DNA of 64,000 nucleotides from Emiliania huxleyi CCMP1516 (lineage: Eukaryota; Haptophyta; Isochrysidales; Noelaerhabdaceae), in NCBI RefSeq assembly GCF_000372725.1, contig NW_005198751.1, positions 479,809 to 543,808 on the forward strand, given 5' to 3'. The position numbers and the translations under genes were made by a program. The notes beneath the pieces are model-generated. The model did no database searches and was not told where the DNA came from. It was given only the letters and a program-made list of their open reading frames with translations. This document shows positions 51,801-61,863 of the stretch, in pieces. Within the stretch, counting starts at the first letter, position 1. Each line of letters begins with the position of its first letter.

Positions 51801-53341
51801 TTGCCGGAGCCCGTCGCGGCGATGCCTGCTCTCGGCTCCTCTTGATCAGTCATAAGTGACTACTTACTTGATAGCGGCCATCCCGACTCGCGGCTCATCT
51901 CGGGTAGACTCGGGGATCGCGCCGCCGTCTCGCCGCCGTCTCGCCGCCGCACGTCGCGGCGATACCGATCGTGTCGCGGCCGGGGAGCGCAAATCTCAGC
52001 GGATCTCGGGAGATCTCGGCGAGTCTCGGCAAGTCTCGACCGATCATGTCGCGGCCGGAGAGGGCGACCGGCAGGGCGACGCACTGGATCGGGGTCGGCG
52101 CCTCGTAGCCGGCCTAGGGAAGGTTCCGAGAAGGTTCCGAGAAGGTTCCCAAGCCTACGGGGTCGGCGCCCTCGTAAGCCAGCCTTGCGGACGGCGCTCG
52201 CCAGCTCGGGCAGCAAGCCTGCCTCGTCGAAGCGGCGGAGCGGGCGCGGCACCTGGCAGGAGAGAGCGGCCGCGCGGCGGTGTGAGGCGGCAGCGGCGGT
52301 GAGGCGGCAGCGGCGGTGAGGCGGCAGCGGCGGTGAGGCGGCAGCGGCGGTGAGAGGCGGCAGCGGCGGTGAGAGAGGGCAAGTGCGGCATTGCGTGCGG
52401 CGGACGTTGTGGCGATGGGTGTTGGATACAAGTAATCGCGCGCGCCTCGAAACCACGGCATGTGACGCCGAGCCGGCGGCGGACGTCGCCGAGCTGCGCG
52501 TCGCTCATCGCCGTGACGGCTCGCGCCTCGGAGTAGAAGCACCTGGGCAGGGGAGGGGAGGGGAGGGGAGGGGAGTGGGAGTGGGAGGGGGAGGGGAGGG
52601 GAGGGGAGTGGGAGTGGGAGGGGAGGGGAGGGGGAGGCGGGTCCGGGCTGCGGTGGTGCGGGCTGCGCACTTTTCGAAGGGCGGGTAGTCGACGGCGGAG
52701 TGGTCGACAGGAGGGAGAAGCTCGAGCTGCTTCCCCCTCTGGTCCTTGAGCTGCCTGCGCGGCCCGGCGCCTGCCCCGCCGCCCTCCGCCCCCTCCCCCT
52801 CCTCCTCCGACCCTCCCTCCCCGAAGGCCTCCATGAAGGACGCCACAGGCTCCTCCGCCTCGTCACACTGCTTTGGCACCGAGGCGCGAGGCGCTGCGGC
52901 GGGCGCCGCGGCGAGCCGACGGGCGTTTCCCGCCATGAAGGCGTCCAGAGGATCCTCCTCCTCCTCCTCCTCCTCCTGCTGCTGCTGCTGCGGCGGCGGC
53001 GGCGGCTGCTGCTGCCGCTGCGCGGCGGCCGGTGCCGAGCCAGCACCGCCGCCGAGCTGACGCATGTACGCGTCGAGCGGGTCGTCGTCGTCCACTGCGC
53101 CTGCACGGGCCGCCTTGGCGGGTGGCTCGTCCTCCTCGTCGAAGTACTTCTCGTCATCCTCATCCGAATTGTCTCCTCCTCTGCCCGAGCGCTTGCGACT
53201 ACCGCGCGCGGCTGGTGGATGCCAGGTGTAAGCTTCACCTTTGGAGGCGGTGTCAGTGGACTCGCCGCGCACAAAGCTGCTGCCACCGAAACCGGAGCCG
53301 AGGCCGGCGCGCGACGAGCTGCCGAGGCCAGCGCGCCGCAT
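48881..53341 (-). CDS. DDX42: DDX42-like DEAD-box RNA helicase, 15 exons
   Basis: The inferred exons, all phase-consistent, are 52671-53341, 52446-52542, 52184-52252, 52041-52113, 51587-51825, 51114-51190, 50951-50978, 50811-50867, 50686-50742, 50522-50611, 50348-50391, 50227-50278, 50008-50088, 49633-49899 and 48881-49477, giving 832 residues. The N-terminus carries EEDPLDAFMAG and PPVDHSAVDYPPFEK, hallmarks of DDX42, a U2 snRNP-associated helicase. Helicase motifs follow: APTPIQ, ATGSGKT, PTHELAEQ, TPGRL, VDEAD, SAT, VLVFTSTK, VATDVASRGLDI and HRIGRTGRAG. The tail is Gln/Pro/Ala-rich with QQYAPPPP repeats. By inference 8 of 14 introns have GC donors and many are flanked by exon copies. PRP5/DDX46 is the main alternative, but the N-terminal box favours DDX42. 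Exon 52446-52542 has the least certain 3' end. Confidence 0.87.
51191..51586. repeat. Six 66-bp tandem units forming one intron of the DDX42-like gene
   Basis: TTGAACTGCT starts at 51201, 51267, 51333, 51399, 51465, 51531 and 51597, exactly 66 apart. Each unit holds a copy of the exon edge encoding EQFKELK plus a 40-base spacer with GTTAGG...CCCTAG on the sense strand. Only the outermost copies join to coding exons. Confidence 0.95.
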
Positions 53342-54350
53342 CGGCGCGGCAAAATTACAGAATGCACTGCTCCGTGCCGCTCGCTCGCCGCTGCGCGGGA
53401 CATGGGCGCCGATGCGGCTCGCGCTCTCTCGGCCTGCCTCCGCCTCGCGGCTCGCTGAGCACGCCGTGGGTCCGCCTGCCTGGTGCAGCGCTGCCCGCTC
53501 GTTGCGCTGCACAAAGCTGCGAGAAGCAGGGGGCCCTCCTGAGCTGGAGCATTGTGCAGCGCGGCTGCGAGAGCTCGACGGCGCCTGTGCTGTGGTGTGA
53601 GAGCCTGATGGGTGGCAACCTCCTGCTGCATCGACATGCGCAGTAGACTGCTCTCCGGTCCGGTGCCGAGGCATGCGGGTTGGCGAATGGCGCCAGCTTC
53701 TCAACGCTGTCCTCGGCGTCGTGCAACATGTCGCAATACTTCTGCGGCGATGAATGGCGCGCGGCGCGCCGGGTGCGTCGTGCCGCGCGTGGAGTGGGAC
53801 ATTTTAGCGACCGGGTAAGCTGAAACATGAAACGTGGGAGACTGGGTAAACTGGTTTCACGGAATCGGAAATCGCGCTAAGCAGGAAAATATCGTTGGCC
53901 GGGTAATCTGCGAGGCGAATCTCAAAAATTCCAAAATCGAAAATGTTGTTGTTTGTTAAAATGTGTGCACGTGGGTACCCCGATTTTGTTTTCTTTTTGT
54001 CAAGTGTGCCCAGAAATAACAAACCAGGTGCAGGTCTCGAGGCCCGACGCTAAATATCAAGCTCGACGTCGGCACCGCCCGTGCAAAATGCGCCTGCGGG
54101 CGCGGGGTCGGACCCTCCCAGATCACAGAGATCACGCACACCGGACACCCTCCTAGCAGACACGGGGCGGCAACCCCATCCGAAGCGACCCTCGTCGCGG
54201 TCGGACGGTGGGGGAATTCGCATGGGCTGATATGCTCGCTCGACAAAATGCCGCGCAGCAGCCCGATATCGCACGCCGAGGCCTCACGCCGTGACCCGCG
54301 ACGCACTCGCGCGCCTCTCCTTGCCACTGAGCCCGCTCGCCGCCGCCGCC
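53342..54350. other. Upstream of the DDX42-like gene; AT-rich patch
   Basis: The minus frame is open upstream of 53341, but its text is not conserved-looking. Bases 53830-54060 are AT-rich relative to the window. A copy of CAAAATGCGCCTGCGGGC lies at 54085-54102. No gene is supported. Confidence 0.5.
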
Positions 54351-54752
54351 CTACGCCGCCTCCGCCCCCTCGGACCCATCCCCCATCGCCTCCTCGTCCA
54401 TTTGGTGCTCCGCCTCCTCCTCGCCCGCTTGTCGGAGCGACTCGTCCGCGGTCATGATTTCTTCAAACGAGACCTGGCCGTCCTGGTCGAGGTCGTACGT
54501 CTCGAAAAACTCCTCAATCTCCTCCTCCTCGGGCGCGTCCGCCATTTGCTGCACCTCCTCGCGCGTGATGAAGCCGTCGGCCGGGTTGACGTCGATCGCG
54601 GCAAACTCCTCCCGCGCATCCTCAATCTCCTCCTCGCTGTGCGGCGGCACGTCGTCGGGATCCTCCTCCTCGTCGACGGTGGGCGCGCACGCTATCGGCG
54701 ACGCGAGGGCCGCCAGCAGAGCTATTAAGAGGAGCTTGCGGAGGGACAACAT
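54351..54752 (-). CDS. Secreted or ER-lumen EF-hand protein
   Basis: The 133-residue frame starts with a clear signal peptide (MLSLRKLLLIALLAALASPIACA). An acidic linker and two EF-hands follow: a diverged first loop (DVNPADGFITREE) and a canonical second (DLDQDGQVSFEE, with Asp at 1, 3, 5 and Glu at 12). The tail is very acidic. The pattern resembles a short reticulocalbin/calumenin-type calcium-binding protein of the secretory pathway. No HDEL-type retention signal is present, so secretion is as likely as ER residence. Confidence 0.8.
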   Translation of the reverse strand: MLSLRKLLLIALLAALASPIACAPTVDEEEDPDDVPPHSEEEIEDAREEFAAIDVNPADGFITREEVQQMADAPEEEEIEEFFETYDLDQDGQVSFEEIMTADESLRQAGEEEAEHQMDEEAMGDGSEGAEAA

Positions 54753-56524
54753 GGTCCAGCCGAGAGAGGGAAGGGGACCTGTTCAGAGGGCGCGTCAGAG
54801 AGCGCGTCAGCCCTCGCACGTTCTTTTCTATGCAGATTTTCTTCTTTTTAGGTAAGCGGTTAGTGGTAATGAATTTGGAGTGGTCATGCCACATGCGGGG
54901 TCGATTGAGTCCTTGCTTTCCTCTCCGCCCTCCACCCTCCAGAGAACCCTACGGCCTCACCTCGCCACGGTGATGCCCTGAAAAGATCGTGCGGTCGTCA
55001 AGCTGCAGAACATGTGCATGCCAGCGCCTATGACGCTCAAGGAGTGAGGCGCGGAGCGCCGCGCGCGGAGCGCGCCCCCAAGAAAATTTTGAGGGTTGTG
55101 GAGGGCTAGATTCGATTTCTATGTTTAACACACCAGTGAGGGAGGGCGAGACGATCGAGGGGTCCCGTACCATGCGGAATCGACCCTATCCAGTGCTCAA
55201 GTGCTCAAGAGTTTGACTCTCGGCCCACCCACAGGCCCAATTTCAAGTGGCGGCGCCGCTCCGCACCTACCCAGCGGCGCGCTCCGCGCGTGCTCTGCGG
55301 CAGTGCTACTGCATCTTCCGCTGGGTCATCCCGGAGTCACCCCCCGCCCACCCCCACGGCCTGCGGAGCGCGTCGCGCGTTTCTTTTTCTTGAAATTATT
55401 TTTTCGCTCTTGTGACCGCAACTTGATTGAGCCGCGCGCCCGACCCGATCCCCAACTCAAAGAAAGAAAGAAAAACAGACAACCCAAGGGAGGGATGGGA
55501 AAGAAAGAAAGAAAGAAAACGGGAAACCCAAGGGAGGGATGGGAGGACGGCACGCCGCCACCACACAGGGATTTTAAGGAGGGATGGGAGGACGGCACGC
55601 CGCCACCACCCGGGGATTTTATTTGGAGCATGTGGTGGTGATCAGAGTGGTCTGACCGTGTGGAATGGTCCTGGTCTCGGCCCTCTGTAGTCTCGTGAGG
55701 CGTCCCTCTTCCCTCTTCTGCAGAGGGATGGTCATCTGAACCCGAAGATCGGTGCCCAGCAAGTGTGAGTGGTGAGCCGCGTGCACGGCTCTGCGGTATT
55801 GCTGACCGCAGGTGAGGCTGTAAAGCCATCCTCAGTCCGAGGCTGACATATATGTAGAAGGTATTCAGAGTACGAAGGTGTGGTGTCACACCGGTGGAAG
55901 AATGGCCCCAGTTGCACCGAGTTGTGGTGTCACAACAGTAGAGAGGTCGACTGTCTCGCGGCGCGGCGGCCCCACGAAAGCAGTCGGGAGACTATTACGT
56001 GCCAATATTTGGGCGCCTATTCGGCGCCCGACGGAGGTGCCAATATTAGGGATCTAGGTGGCGAGACGTGCCACTGCACAGGGTGTGGGAATATAGGGAT
56101 ATAGGTAGACTATTCATCACTGTGGGGGGGAGAGAGAGTGATAATAGGGGTGTTGAGGTGGGGCTGGTGGAGGTGATTCTCCGGGTCAGTCTGGAGGTCA
56201 TTCTCCACCACCTCCTGCGACAGAGCACTTGGAGTGCAGTTATTAACCTCACTCACATCCAGGGCCGGGGAGCTAAGAAGCGCACCCAGCGAGCCGGATG
56301 ATCGGTATCGGGTTACGGGCTAGAGAGCCCTAGCCCCGGGGGTGCGCGTTCGCAGGGAAAGGGCCTTAAAGTAAACACGGGTCTCCGAGGGTTAGTCCGC
56401 GCTCCAGGTTTCCCCTAGCAGCGGAGCGCCCCCTCTACTCGGAGCTAATAAACACCAGACACGCACACGACGTACATCCCCAACTCAGACAGCCGCACGG
56501 AGCTTTGTCGGTCTTTTTCTCGCG
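54753..56524. other. Gene-poor, repeat-rich stretch
   Basis: It contains a 39-base copy of the Kelch gene (54963-55001) and the dispersed AAAGAAAG/GGATGGGAGGACGGCACG repeat with an internal tandem of about 45 bases (55530-55625). It also holds the 56225-56274 copy shared with 33.4 kb. The motif GCGGAGCGCCGCGCG recurs at 55050 and 55270. No gene recognised. Confidence 0.5.
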
Positions 56525-57064
56525 ATGTCCACCCCGCCGGCGCCGCTCGCGCCGCTCGCGCCGCACCACCGACGGTTACCCCAGCTGCTGCCCAAGCAGG
56601 TCGAGGCCTTGGCTGGGCAGCGCGTCATCGCTGTCTCGGCGGGGAACGTCCACAGTCTCGCCCTCACCGCCGACGGTGCCGTCTGGAGTTGGGGCAATGG
56701 AGAGGAAGGCCAGCTGGGCCACGGCGACGAGGAAGGCCAGCTGCTGCCCAAGAAGGTCGAGGCCTTGGCTGGGCGGCGCGTCGTTGCTGTGTCGGCTGGA
56801 GGCTACCACAGCCTCGCCCTCACCGCCGACGGCGCTGTCTGGAGCTGGGGCGATGGAGGGCACGGCATGTTGGGCCACGGCGACGAGGAGGACCAGCTGC
56901 TGCCCAAGCAGGTCGAGGCCTTGGCCCGGCAGCGCGTAATCGCTGTGCTGGCGGGAGAAGACCACAACCTCACCCTCACCGCCGGTGCCGTCTTTACCTG
57001 GGGCAAAGGCGAGCGCGGGCCGGCTGCTGCCCAAGAAGATCGAGCGTGGGCGCCGGGGCAGTGA
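56525..57064 (+). CDS. Short RCC1-repeat protein, paralogue of the next gene, C-terminally altered
   Basis: The 179-residue frame holds three to four RCC1-type repeats (VIAVSAGNVHSLALTADGAVWSWGNGEEGQLGHGD and variants). It is closely similar at DNA level to the gene at 57825-59291. The final repeat departs from the paralogue: where the longer gene reads GKRGCLGHGEDRSNQ, this one reads GERGPAAAQEDRAWAPG. This is consistent with a small deletion and frame change before the same PKKIEAWAPG-type end. There is no F-box N-terminus. It is a partial duplicate, either a pseudogene in progress or a short propeller fragment. Confidence 0.65.
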   Translation: MSTPPAPLAPLAPHHRRLPQLLPKQVEALAGQRVIAVSAGNVHSLALTADGAVWSWGNGEEGQLGHGDEEGQLLPKKVEALAGRRVVAVSAGGYHSLALTADGAVWSWGDGGHGMLGHGDEEDQLLPKQVEALARQRVIAVLAGEDHNLTLTAGAVFTWGKGERGPAAAQEDRAWAPGQ

Positions 57065-57239
57065 GCATGTGGGTGCGAGGGGCGCGTCCTGGCCATCGCA
57101 ATGTGGGTGCAGTCACGGGACCAGTGGGCCAACCCTCCGGCCGCACCTGAAGCACCGGCGTTGTGGGGCCCGGCAGGCGAGGCCGTGGCGGGAGTCGAGA
57201 CGTGCGTCTGCGAGACAGACGTCTTCGCCATCTTGGGGA

Positions 57240-57447
57240 CTGGAGCGGCCGCACACTGCTCGGTACCCCCCCTGCACATCTAAAGTCATGGCCGACCCCC
57301 CCAGCAGCAGCGTTCTGCTGCTGGGGGGGTCGGGACCCCCCCCCCAGCAGCAGCGCTCTGCTGCTGGGGGGGTCGGGACCCCCCCCCTAGCAGCAGGGAT
57401 GACTTTAGATGTGCAGGGGGGGTACCGAGCAATGTGCGGCCGCTCCT
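57240..57447. repeat. 208-bp foldback with 49-bp arms
   Basis: Arms 57241-57289 and 57399-57447 are inverted copies with one mismatch; 32 bases around GCTCGGTACCCCCC are perfect. The interior holds two nested palindromes of CCCCCCAGCAGCAG / CTGCTGCTGGGGGG type. Confidence 0.9.
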
Positions 57448-57824
57448 GCCGAGAGCATCTCGGATTCGAGTCGGCGCTCCGGTGACTCGGCGACGAGTGC
57501 CAACGACTCCTGTTGCTGCATGGCTGCGTCACGGTACATCTGACTGAGCGCGATTGGGCCGGGACCTTGCGACTGAGGCGGGATCGCCACGCCGTCGGTC
57601 TCGCCCAGGAGAGCGTCAAGCCACACGGGATCGGGGGTTGCTCATAGTTTCGTCGGAATTTAGGCGGCGTCCGCGGTGGATAGCTTAGTAGCGACTTGTG
57701 GTACTTGACGAGGCCCTACTTGATTAAGCCGCGCGCCCGATCGCCCCCAACTCAAGACCAGGGGCAGCAGGCTCACCGAGCAGGCGCCGTCTTCTTCTCC
57801 GCGCTGGGAGTTTGGGGTGTGTCG

Positions 57825-59291
57825 ATGTCCATTACCCCGCCGCGCCGCTCGCGCCGCCTCGCCGCCCCCGCCTCCACCGCCGCTCCCTCGCCGAGCAAGC
57901 CGCCGCCCGCCCGCCTCCTCGACCTTCCCACGGAGCTCCTCGAGCGCGCCCTCTCTCGCTGCGAAAGCCCCGTCGACATCGCTCGCGTTGCGGCCGTCTC
58001 GCTGCTCTTCCACGCCTCGCTCGCGGTGGAGGCCATCCGCTTGTGGGCGCAAGAGCGCGGCTACGTGCTTCCGGCGCAGCCAGAGGGCGAGGGCTGCGCC
58101 GTGCGGTGGCTGTGCTTCGCTGCGCTGCTGTGCGAGTCCAACCCGCCGGCGAGGGCGGCGGGAGGCGATCGGCACAGCATCTTCATCGACGGCGAGGGGC
58201 GGCTCTCGTCGTGCGGGTCAGCGGCAACGGAGGGCGAGGAGGAGGAGGACGACGAGGAGGAGGAGTTTCCAGGCCTTCTCGGCCACGGCGAGGGCGTGGC
58301 GCGGCTCAACACACCGACCCGCCTCCCGTCGGCGCTGGGCGGCGAGCGCGCCGTGAGCGTGTCGGTTGGAGCCGGGCACAGCCTCGCCCTAACCGTCGGC
58401 GGCGCCGCCTGGAGCTGGGGCTTTGGTGGATGGAGTGGCCGGTTGGGCCACGGCGGCCAGCAGCCCCAGTGGCAGCCGAAGAAGATCGAGGCCTTTGCGG
58501 GGCGGCGCGTTGTTGCTGTGTCGGCTGGAGAGAGCCACAGCCTCGCCATCACCGCCGACGGCGCGCTCTGGAGCTGGGGCAATGACTACCCTGGCCAGCT
58601 AGGCCACGGCGACCAGCAGGACCAGTGGCTGCCCAAGAAGATTGAGGCGTTGGCTGACCAGCGCGTCGTCGCTGTCTCGGCTGGAGGCATGCACAGCCTC
58701 GCCCTCACCGCCGACGGAGCTGTGTGGAGCTGGGGCGAAGGAAACTTTGGCCAGCTGGGCCACGGCGACCCGCAGGAGCAGCTGCTGCCCAAGCAGGTCG
58801 AGGCCTTGGCTGGGCAGCGCGTCATCGCTGTCTCGGCTGGATATCGCCACAGCCTCGCCATCACCGCCGACAACGCTGTCTGGAGCTGGGGCGCAGGATT
58901 CTTTGGCCAGCCGGGCCACGGCGGCCAGCAGCGCGAGCTGCTGCCCAAGAAGGTTGAGGCCTTGGCGGGGCGGCGCGTCGTCGCTGTCTCGGCAGCGTAC
59001 AGCCACAGCCTCGCCCTCACCGCCGACGGAGCCGTCTGGAGCTGGGGCTCGGGAAGCTTAGGCCGGCTGGGCCACGGCGACGACGAGGAGCAGCTGCTGC
59101 CCAAGCAGGTCGAGGCCTTGGCTGGGCAGCGCGCCGTCGCTGTGTCCGCGGGACGCGATCACAGCATCGCCCTCACCGCCGGTGCCGTCTTTACTTGGGG
59201 CAAAGGCAAGCGCGGCTGCCTTGGCCACGGAGAGGACCGGTCGAACCAGGTGCTGCCCAAGAAGATCGAGGCGTGGGCGCCGGGGCGGTGA
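57825..59291 (+). CDS. F-box-like plus RCC1-repeat protein
   Basis: The Met at 57825 begins a 488-residue intronless protein. An F-box-like helical segment lies at about residues 30-75 (LLDLPTELLERALSRCESPVDIARVAAV), then an acidic loop (EEEEEDDEEEEF). At least six RCC1 repeats follow (VAVSAGESHSLAITADGALWSWGNDYPGQLGHGD and relatives), forming a propeller. F-box proteins of this form usually serve as substrate adaptors of SCF ubiquitin ligases; the substrate is unknown. Repeats are very alike, indicating recent internal duplication or conversion. The 5' flank shares CTTGATTAAGCCGCGCGCCC with 55.4 kb. Confidence 0.8.
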   Translation: MSITPPRRSRRLAAPASTAAPSPSKPPPARLLDLPTELLERALSRCESPVDIARVAAVSLLFHASLAVEAIRLWAQERGYVLPAQPEGEGCAVRWLCFAALLCESNPPARAAGGDRHSIFIDGEGRLSSCGSAATEGEEEEDDEEEEFPGLLGHGEGVARLNTPTRLPSALGGERAVSVSVGAGHSLALTVGGAAWSWGFGGWSGRLGHGGQQPQWQPKKIEAFAGRRVVAVSAGESHSLAITADGALWSWGNDYPGQLGHGDQQDQWLPKKIEALADQRVVAVSAGGMHSLALTADGAVWSWGEGNFGQLGHGDPQEQLLPKQVEALAGQRVIAVSAGYRHSLAITADNAVWSWGAGFFGQPGHGGQQRELLPKKVEALAGRRVVAVSAAYSHSLALTADGAVWSWGSGSLGRLGHGDDEEQLLPKQVEALAGQRAVAVSAGRDHSIALTAGAVFTWGKGKRGCLGHGEDRSNQVLPKKIEAWAPGR

Positions 59292-59939
59292 GCAGGAGGG
59301 TGTGGGTGCGGGGGGCGCATTACCCGCCTGAGGCTGAGCCAAGTGTTGTTTCGTTCGTGGTGGATGGGCCCACATATTGGCACTCTTTGAGCGGCGCGTG
59401 GCGCGGTGGGGGCTCCTGTGCACACTCTGTCTTGGTGTGGAGGTGCGAGGGTTGCCCCCGCCCCTCAAAGCGCCCCCACTTTGCGTGTGTAGAAGTTTAC
59501 CTGATGAGACCCCGGCTCTCTCTCGTCTCTGGACTCTGTGCCGCGCTGTGTGCCCCTTCTTGTCTCTCGCTACCTCTAATTATCACTGTCATTTGGAGAT
59601 GGAGCCAGCCAACGCAAGGGGCCCGACTCGTCAACCACGGCCATATCGACTCGCTAATGTAAACACACGGCCTCGCTCCCCCGGCCTTGAGCAAGGGAAT
59701 ATGAAGAGTATCGCTGTGCCCAGCACGGACGCCGTCAAAAACAGGCCGGCTGTGGCGGAAGCCTCAGAGAGGACCTCCACCCAGCCCTTCCGGTGTCGTT
59801 GCGTGCAAGTGAAGAGACCGGAGCGGAGTGTGCTCGGAGGGCTCGTGTGCATACTTGCGCCTGCACAAGGCAAGCCGAACCCGCCGGATACGCACTGACC
59901 TACGGGGTCGCCCGGATTGAAGGCCATCTCACGGCCAGA
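59292..59939. other. Spacer, possible membrane segment on the minus strand
   Basis: A minus frame here contains a hydrophobic run (ATAGLFLTASVLGTAILFIF), which could be the membrane anchor of the fragment at 59940-60345, but splicing cannot be fixed. Confidence 0.3.
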
Positions 59940-60345
59940 CATCGCAGTGTAGCCGGCGGGGCACGCGTCGCTCAGGTCGCACGTCGGAGCATACGTGCAG
60001 CAGGTGGGCGTGTTGTTGACGTGTATTCCGGGAATTGACCCCGGGCTGGCCGTCGGGACAACGGGGCTGAGGCAGCCAGCCGTCCTCGCTGGTCCAACCA
60101 GTGTCTGAACCGCAGACCCACGGCCGTCGCCGGACGCAGTCGAATCCGTGGACCATTTCCGCGGTCTTCCATTGGACATGCGACCACATCGCGAGAGGGT
60201 TACGCGGATTGCTCGCCTGGGAGCCGACCGGCAGCGGCCCCGGCCCCGGCCCCAAAGGGGTACGGTCTGGCTCCGGCGACGGCTCTGGCTCCGGCCAGTA
60301 ACTCGCGTAGTCTGAGCTCCAGCAGGTATCAGCAGTGAGTTTCAC
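59940..60345 (-). CDS. Fragment of an extracellular Cys-containing protein
   Basis: Minus-strand text in two frames looks protein-like. One reads TCWSSDYASYWPEPEPSPEPD and FDCVRRRPWVCGSDTGWTSEDGW. The other reads NTPTCCTYAPTCDLSDACPAGY and FNPGDPVGQC. Both are Cys/Trp-rich and suggest a secreted or surface domain split by an intron or a frame break. No start or complete domain is visible. Low certainty. Confidence 0.35.
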
Positions 60346-60697
60346 CGCCAGTTATCTGCGCCTCCGTTCGTCGCTCTCGTACTTGATCGTCAGGCCGTGC
60401 TCTCACGTCCGCCGGAGCTACCTCGGCTATCGGCACCATTTTACAAGTTTGACCCAATGACCGCCGACATGGCAATGTCGCTCGGCGCTCGCTGGCTCCG
60501 TGGATGCTTGTGCTGCGGAGCAATCCAGGCGCACTTTGGCACCCGGCGGCAACGACTTGCGGCGTCAGCGTTCGAACGGTTGTGTTGATTTGCTCTTGCT
60601 CCGCGGTATCTAGCCGGCGCGCTCCGCGCGGGTGTCCAGCTAGCGCGCTCCGCCCGTATGTCCAGGTAGCACCAGCGCGCTCCGCGCGCACCATATC
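60346..60697. other. Spacer with short CGCGCTCCGCGCG repeats
   Basis: AGCGCGCTCCGCGCG-like words recur three times at 60608-60690, the same family as 55.05 and 55.27 kb. No gene. Confidence 0.5.
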
Positions 60698-61863
60698 TCA
60701 GTGCCTATGCTTATAGCCACTAAAAGCTCGTTTCTGCAGCTTGGACGCCACGGTGATGCCCTGAAAAGATCGTGCGGTCGTCAACGGCGCAGCCGCCTCC
60801 CACGCGTTCGTCGCGGGGTCGTATCGCTCAAGCGAGCTGAGGGCCTCGTTCTCGTCGTTGCCGCCCATAACGTACAACTTGCCATTGAGTACCGCAGCTG
60901 CGAGGTTTGCGCGAGCCGCCGCCATCGGCGCCACCGCCTCCCAGGCATCCAGCGCCGGGTCGTACCGCTCCACCGACGCGAGCTGAGGCGGCCGTCGTCG
61001 TCGTTGTAGCCTCCCACAGCGTACAGCTTGCCGTCGAGCACAGCGACGCCGACAGCGCTCCTCGCCGCCATCATCGGCGCCACCGCCTTCCACGCGTTCG
61101 TCGCCGGGTCGTACCGCTCGACTGAGCTGAGGTCGCTGCCGTTGTAGCCGCCGTTAGCGTACAGCTTGCCGTCGAGCACCGCCATGGTGTGATACCCGCG
61201 CGCCTCCGCCATCGGCGCCACCGCCTCCCACGCGTCCGCCGCCGGGTCGTACCGCTCCACCGAGGTGAGGAAGCCACCGTCGTACCCACTCCCCCGCCCG
61301 CCAACAGCGTACAGCTTGCCGTCGAGCACCACCACGGCGTGATTCTCGTGTGGTGTCGCCATTGGCGCCACAGCCTCCCACGACTTCGTAGCCAAGTCGT
61401 ACCGCTCCACCAGGTTGGAAGCTGCGCCTTCCGCCTCCTCGTTTTGGCCGCCCGCCGCGTAGAGCTTGCCATCGAGGACCGTCATGCGTTCAATCCGTGC
61501 CGTCGGCATCGGCGCCATCGCCCACGCGTTTGTTGAAGGGTCGTACCGCTCCAGCGAGTTGACAGTCCCACCCTCGCTGTCGTGGCCGCCGAACACGAGC
61601 AGGCGCGGCCTCTCGCGCTTCTTCAGCGTCTCCTTCCAGCCGCGGCGCCACGCGCGGCACGTCCCCTTGGCGGCGTGCTCCTTGGTCGGCAGCTCGGCGA
61701 GGATGTGCGGGGCGAGGTCCGGCGAGAGAGAGGAGTACCTCGGAGAGCACCCACTCGGGCTGCTCCACGAGCCGTGCGGCGTGCTCCTCCGCCACGCGCA
61801 TTGCGGCGGCGCTCCAGAGGGGCGCCTGCGCCTCGATGAAGGCGACGAGCTGCGAGAGGCCAC
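60698..61863 (-). CDS. Kelch-repeat protein with apparent frame changes
   Basis: Six Kelch blades are evident: NSLERYDPSTNAWAMAPMP, NLVERYDLATKSWEAVAPM, TSVERYDPAADAWEAVAPM, SSVERYDPATNAWKAVAPM, ASVERYDPALDAWEAVAPM and SSLERYDPATNAWEAAAPL. Each is followed by DGKLYA.GG. The N-terminal part (LAPHILAELPTKEHAAKGTCRAWRRGW) looks F-box-like. Two places break the frame: near 60990, between blades four and five, and in a CT run near 61730, before LSPDLAPHIL, where an upstream segment (AAMRVAEEHAARLVEQPEWVLSEV) lies in another frame. These may be assembly errors, unrecognised introns or decay; the blades themselves show no stops. Stop at 60698-60700. Confidence 0.7.
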
